Assembly: GCA_040081715.1 (NCBI GenBank) | Contig: JBEBFY010000001.1 | Span: 1-64,000 of the forward strand | Source: CANKJK01 sp040081715 | Lineage (GTDB): Bacteria; Acidobacteriota; Vicinamibacteria; Vicinamibacterales; UBA2999 | Length of the DNA stretch: 64,000 nucleotides | Direction: 5' to 3' | Program-made: the position numbers and the translations under genes | Part shown: positions 62,896 through 64,000 of the stretch, piece after piece | How the letters are laid out: every line of letters starts with the position of its first letter | Numbering within the stretch: position 1 is the first letter of the stretch | The notes under the pieces: model-generated | Told to the model about the DNA's origin: nothing | The model's database searches: none | The model's input: only the letters and a program-made list of their open reading frames with translations

Positions 62896-63186
62896 ATGAA
62901 AGCCAAACTGTCGCTGACGCTCGACGAAGGACTCGTGGCCTTCGTCGACCGCGAGCCCGGTGCAACGCGATCCGAAAAGATCGAATCGATGCTCAGGCGC
63001 TTCCGGGAAGTGCAGCGCGACCTGCTCTTGCGTGAGGAGTTGCGGGCCTTCGGAACCGAGGATGACGACGACCGGGAGCACGATGCGTGGGTTCGCGTGA
63101 TGCAGGAGGCCATGTGGAGAGAATCCGTCGCGGCGACATCTGGACCGTCACGCTCCCCGCGTTCCCGAAACCGCGGCCCGCGCTAG
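62896..63186 (+). CDS. MazE-like/ribbon-helix-helix antitoxin
   Basis: The 96-residue protein starts MKAKLSLTLDEGLVAFVDREPGATRSEKIESMLRRF, a ribbon-helix-helix-like DNA-binding fold. A long acidic and helical region follows (TEDDDDREHDAWVRVMQEAMW). GGAGG lies six bases before ATG 62896. The tail after residue 72 overlaps the toxin gene by 73 bp in another frame, so its Ser/Arg-rich end (SGPSRSPRSRNRGPR) is constrained by the toxin sequence and may be disordered. Confidence 0.8.
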   Translation: MKAKLSLTLDEGLVAFVDREPGATRSEKIESMLRRFREVQRDLLLREELRAFGTEDDDDREHDAWVRVMQEAMWRESVAATSGPSRSPRSRNRGPR

Positions 63187-63443
63187 TCGTTTCGATCGAC
63201 CCCATCAACGACCTGCGTCCGGATGTCCTCGTGGTGCCGATCACGACCCACCCGGGTCCATTACGTGTGGAAGTGCCGCTCGAATCTGCGGTGACCGGCC
63301 TCCGCGCGCCTAGCTACGCCAAGTGCGAAACCGTCGGGCCCGTTCACAAGACGCGTCTGAAATCGCGCATCGGGCGGCTTCCCTCCTCAGCGTGGCCCTC
63401 CATTGAGGCCGGGCTGTGCCGGGTCTTGGGTCTGCCGGACTGA
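63114..63443 (+). CDS. MazF/PemK-type toxin
   Basis: The product reads RRGDIWTVTLPAFPKPRPALVVSIDPIND, the MazF/PemK N-terminus, then VVPITTHPGPLRVEVPL, SYAKCETVGPVHKTRLKSRIGRLP and IEAGLCRVLGL. It is a likely sequence-specific mRNA endoribonuclease. GTG 63114 follows GGAGG with ideal spacing; the upstream in-frame start at 63087 lies inside the antitoxin and lacks a site. The 109-residue length is normal. Confidence 0.88.
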   Translation: MERIRRGDIWTVTLPAFPKPRPALVVSIDPINDLRPDVLVVPITTHPGPLRVEVPLESAVTGLRAPSYAKCETVGPVHKTRLKSRIGRLPSSAWPSIEAGLCRVLGLPD

Positions 63444-63483
63444 CTCGCGAGCCGCAGACATTCGGTCCTGCCTGGACGCCGAC

Positions 63484-64000
63484 TTAGATGGCCGGCGCCG
63501 CGAGGCGGATCCGGCGCACGCCGGTGAAGGTCATGATGTAGAGGTCGCGGCCGTCGGCGCCGCCGAAGGCCATGTTCGTGTTGCGCGGGTTCCGGATCGT
63601 GCCGAGGTGCGTGCCATCGGGCGAGGTGATCCAGAGGCCACCCGCGCCGCCGAAGAACAGGTTCCCCTTCAGGTCCACCTTGAAGCCGTCCGGCTGTCCC
63701 GGTTGCTTCTCGGCCGTCATATCCACGAGCACCCGCTCGTTGCTGATCCGCCCGGCCGCGGCATCGAGGTCGAATTGGACGATCTTCCGGCCGACGGCCA
63801 CGTAGAGCCTCCGCTCGTCCGGTGACAGCGCAATGCCGTTGGCGAAGGCGCCCTGGAAATCGGCGTGCAGCCGGGTCAGCGTCCCGTCCTTCCAGCGGTA
63901 GAAGCCCGCCGGCAGCTCCTTGCCCGGCATCACGCCGATGTCGGTGAAGTAGATCGAGCCATCCTTCGCCACCTGCAGGTCGTTGGGTCCGTTCAGGCGC
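63484..64000 (-). CDS. SMP-30/gluconolactonase-like protein, C-terminal part
   Basis: The gene enters from the right edge and reads LNGPNDLQVAKDGSIYFTDIG, the N-D metal-binding segment of SMP-30/SGL propellers. ANGIALSPDERRLYVAVG, QPDGFKVDLKGNLFFGGAGGLWI and TFTGVRRIRLA follow, ending TAA at 63484. The N-terminus lies outside, so signal peptide and full length cannot be judged. These enzymes hydrolyse lactones or are exported propellers of unknown substrate. Confidence 0.85.
   Translation of the reverse strand, partial: RLNGPNDLQVAKDGSIYFTDIGVMPGKELPAGFYRWKDGTLTRLHADFQGAFANGIALSPDERRLYVAVGRKIVQFDLDAAAGRISNERVLVDMTAEKQPGQPDGFKVDLKGNLFFGGAGGLWITSPDGTHLGTIRNPRNTNMAFGGADGRDLYIMTFTGVRRIRLAAPAI

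Overview
The window is GC-rich, densely coded DNA from a Gram-negative bacterium with an outer membrane: TonB-dependent receptor, Wza-type export protein, heptose (LPS core) genes and many secreted c-type cytochrome and PQQ proteins. The mix of PQQ-like propellers, CxxCH/PHM/TPR/redoxin fusions, DUF5916 barrels and carboxypeptidase-regulatory domains looks like Acidobacteriota, perhaps Vicinamibacteria. That placement is inference; no rRNA gene is present.

Layout. (1) 1-2.4 kb is insertion-sequence debris: the 3' end of one IS3-type element, an IS256-type transposase and a second IS3-type orfB, the last two each broken by one in-frame TAG. (2) 2.5-4.5 kb holds the heptose genes hldE and gmhB. 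(3) 4.5-28 kb is a minus-strand exopolysaccharide/O-antigen cluster. In transcription order it has a small secreted protein, an outer-membrane barrel, a Wza-like exporter, a Wzc-like tyrosine kinase, decayed glycosyltransferases, a Wzy-like polymerase, four GT4 enzymes, an AsnB amidotransferase, a GT2, a radical SAM protein, a small unknown gene, a methyltransferase, a NodU-type carbamoyltransferase, a second methyltransferase, another glycosyltransferase and the initiating sugar-phosphate transferase. Many genes overlap by a few bases. A TTGACA-N17-GACAAT promoter lies at its head (27940-27968). No flippase is visible.

(4) 28.7-45.6 kb holds an NDP-sugar epimerase, secreted redox proteins (including a c-heme/copper-monooxygenase/TPR/redoxin fusion), a likely small-RNA locus with its own promoter and two upstream dyads, DUF523/DUF1722, YtxH-like, MauE-TlpA, FKBP, a Vgb-like propeller, DUF5916, a dicarboxylate symporter, tRNA-Leu(CAG) and a glycine-rich RRM protein. 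(5) 45.7-64 kb holds TauE, a FitAB/VapBC-type and a MazEF-type toxin-antitoxin pair, thioredoxin-like, DinB, cytochrome c and aminotransferase genes, a quinohemoprotein dehydrogenase behind a strong 21-bp dyad, a stand-alone rsmH, YIP1, MgtC/DUF4010, ychF, a TonB receptor divergent from a LytS/LytTR pair, and a truncated SMP-30-like gene at the right edge.

The most unusual element I see is the compact regulated locus at 33834-33979. Two 16-bp dyads 31 bp apart, the second touching a -35 box, precede a predicted RNA of about 62 nt with a hairpin, a CU-rich single-stranded segment and a textbook terminator. Other points worth attention are the glycosyltransferase graveyard inside the polysaccharide cluster, the paired amber codons in adjacent transposases, and the dyads between divergent genes at 51.1 and 60.2 kb.
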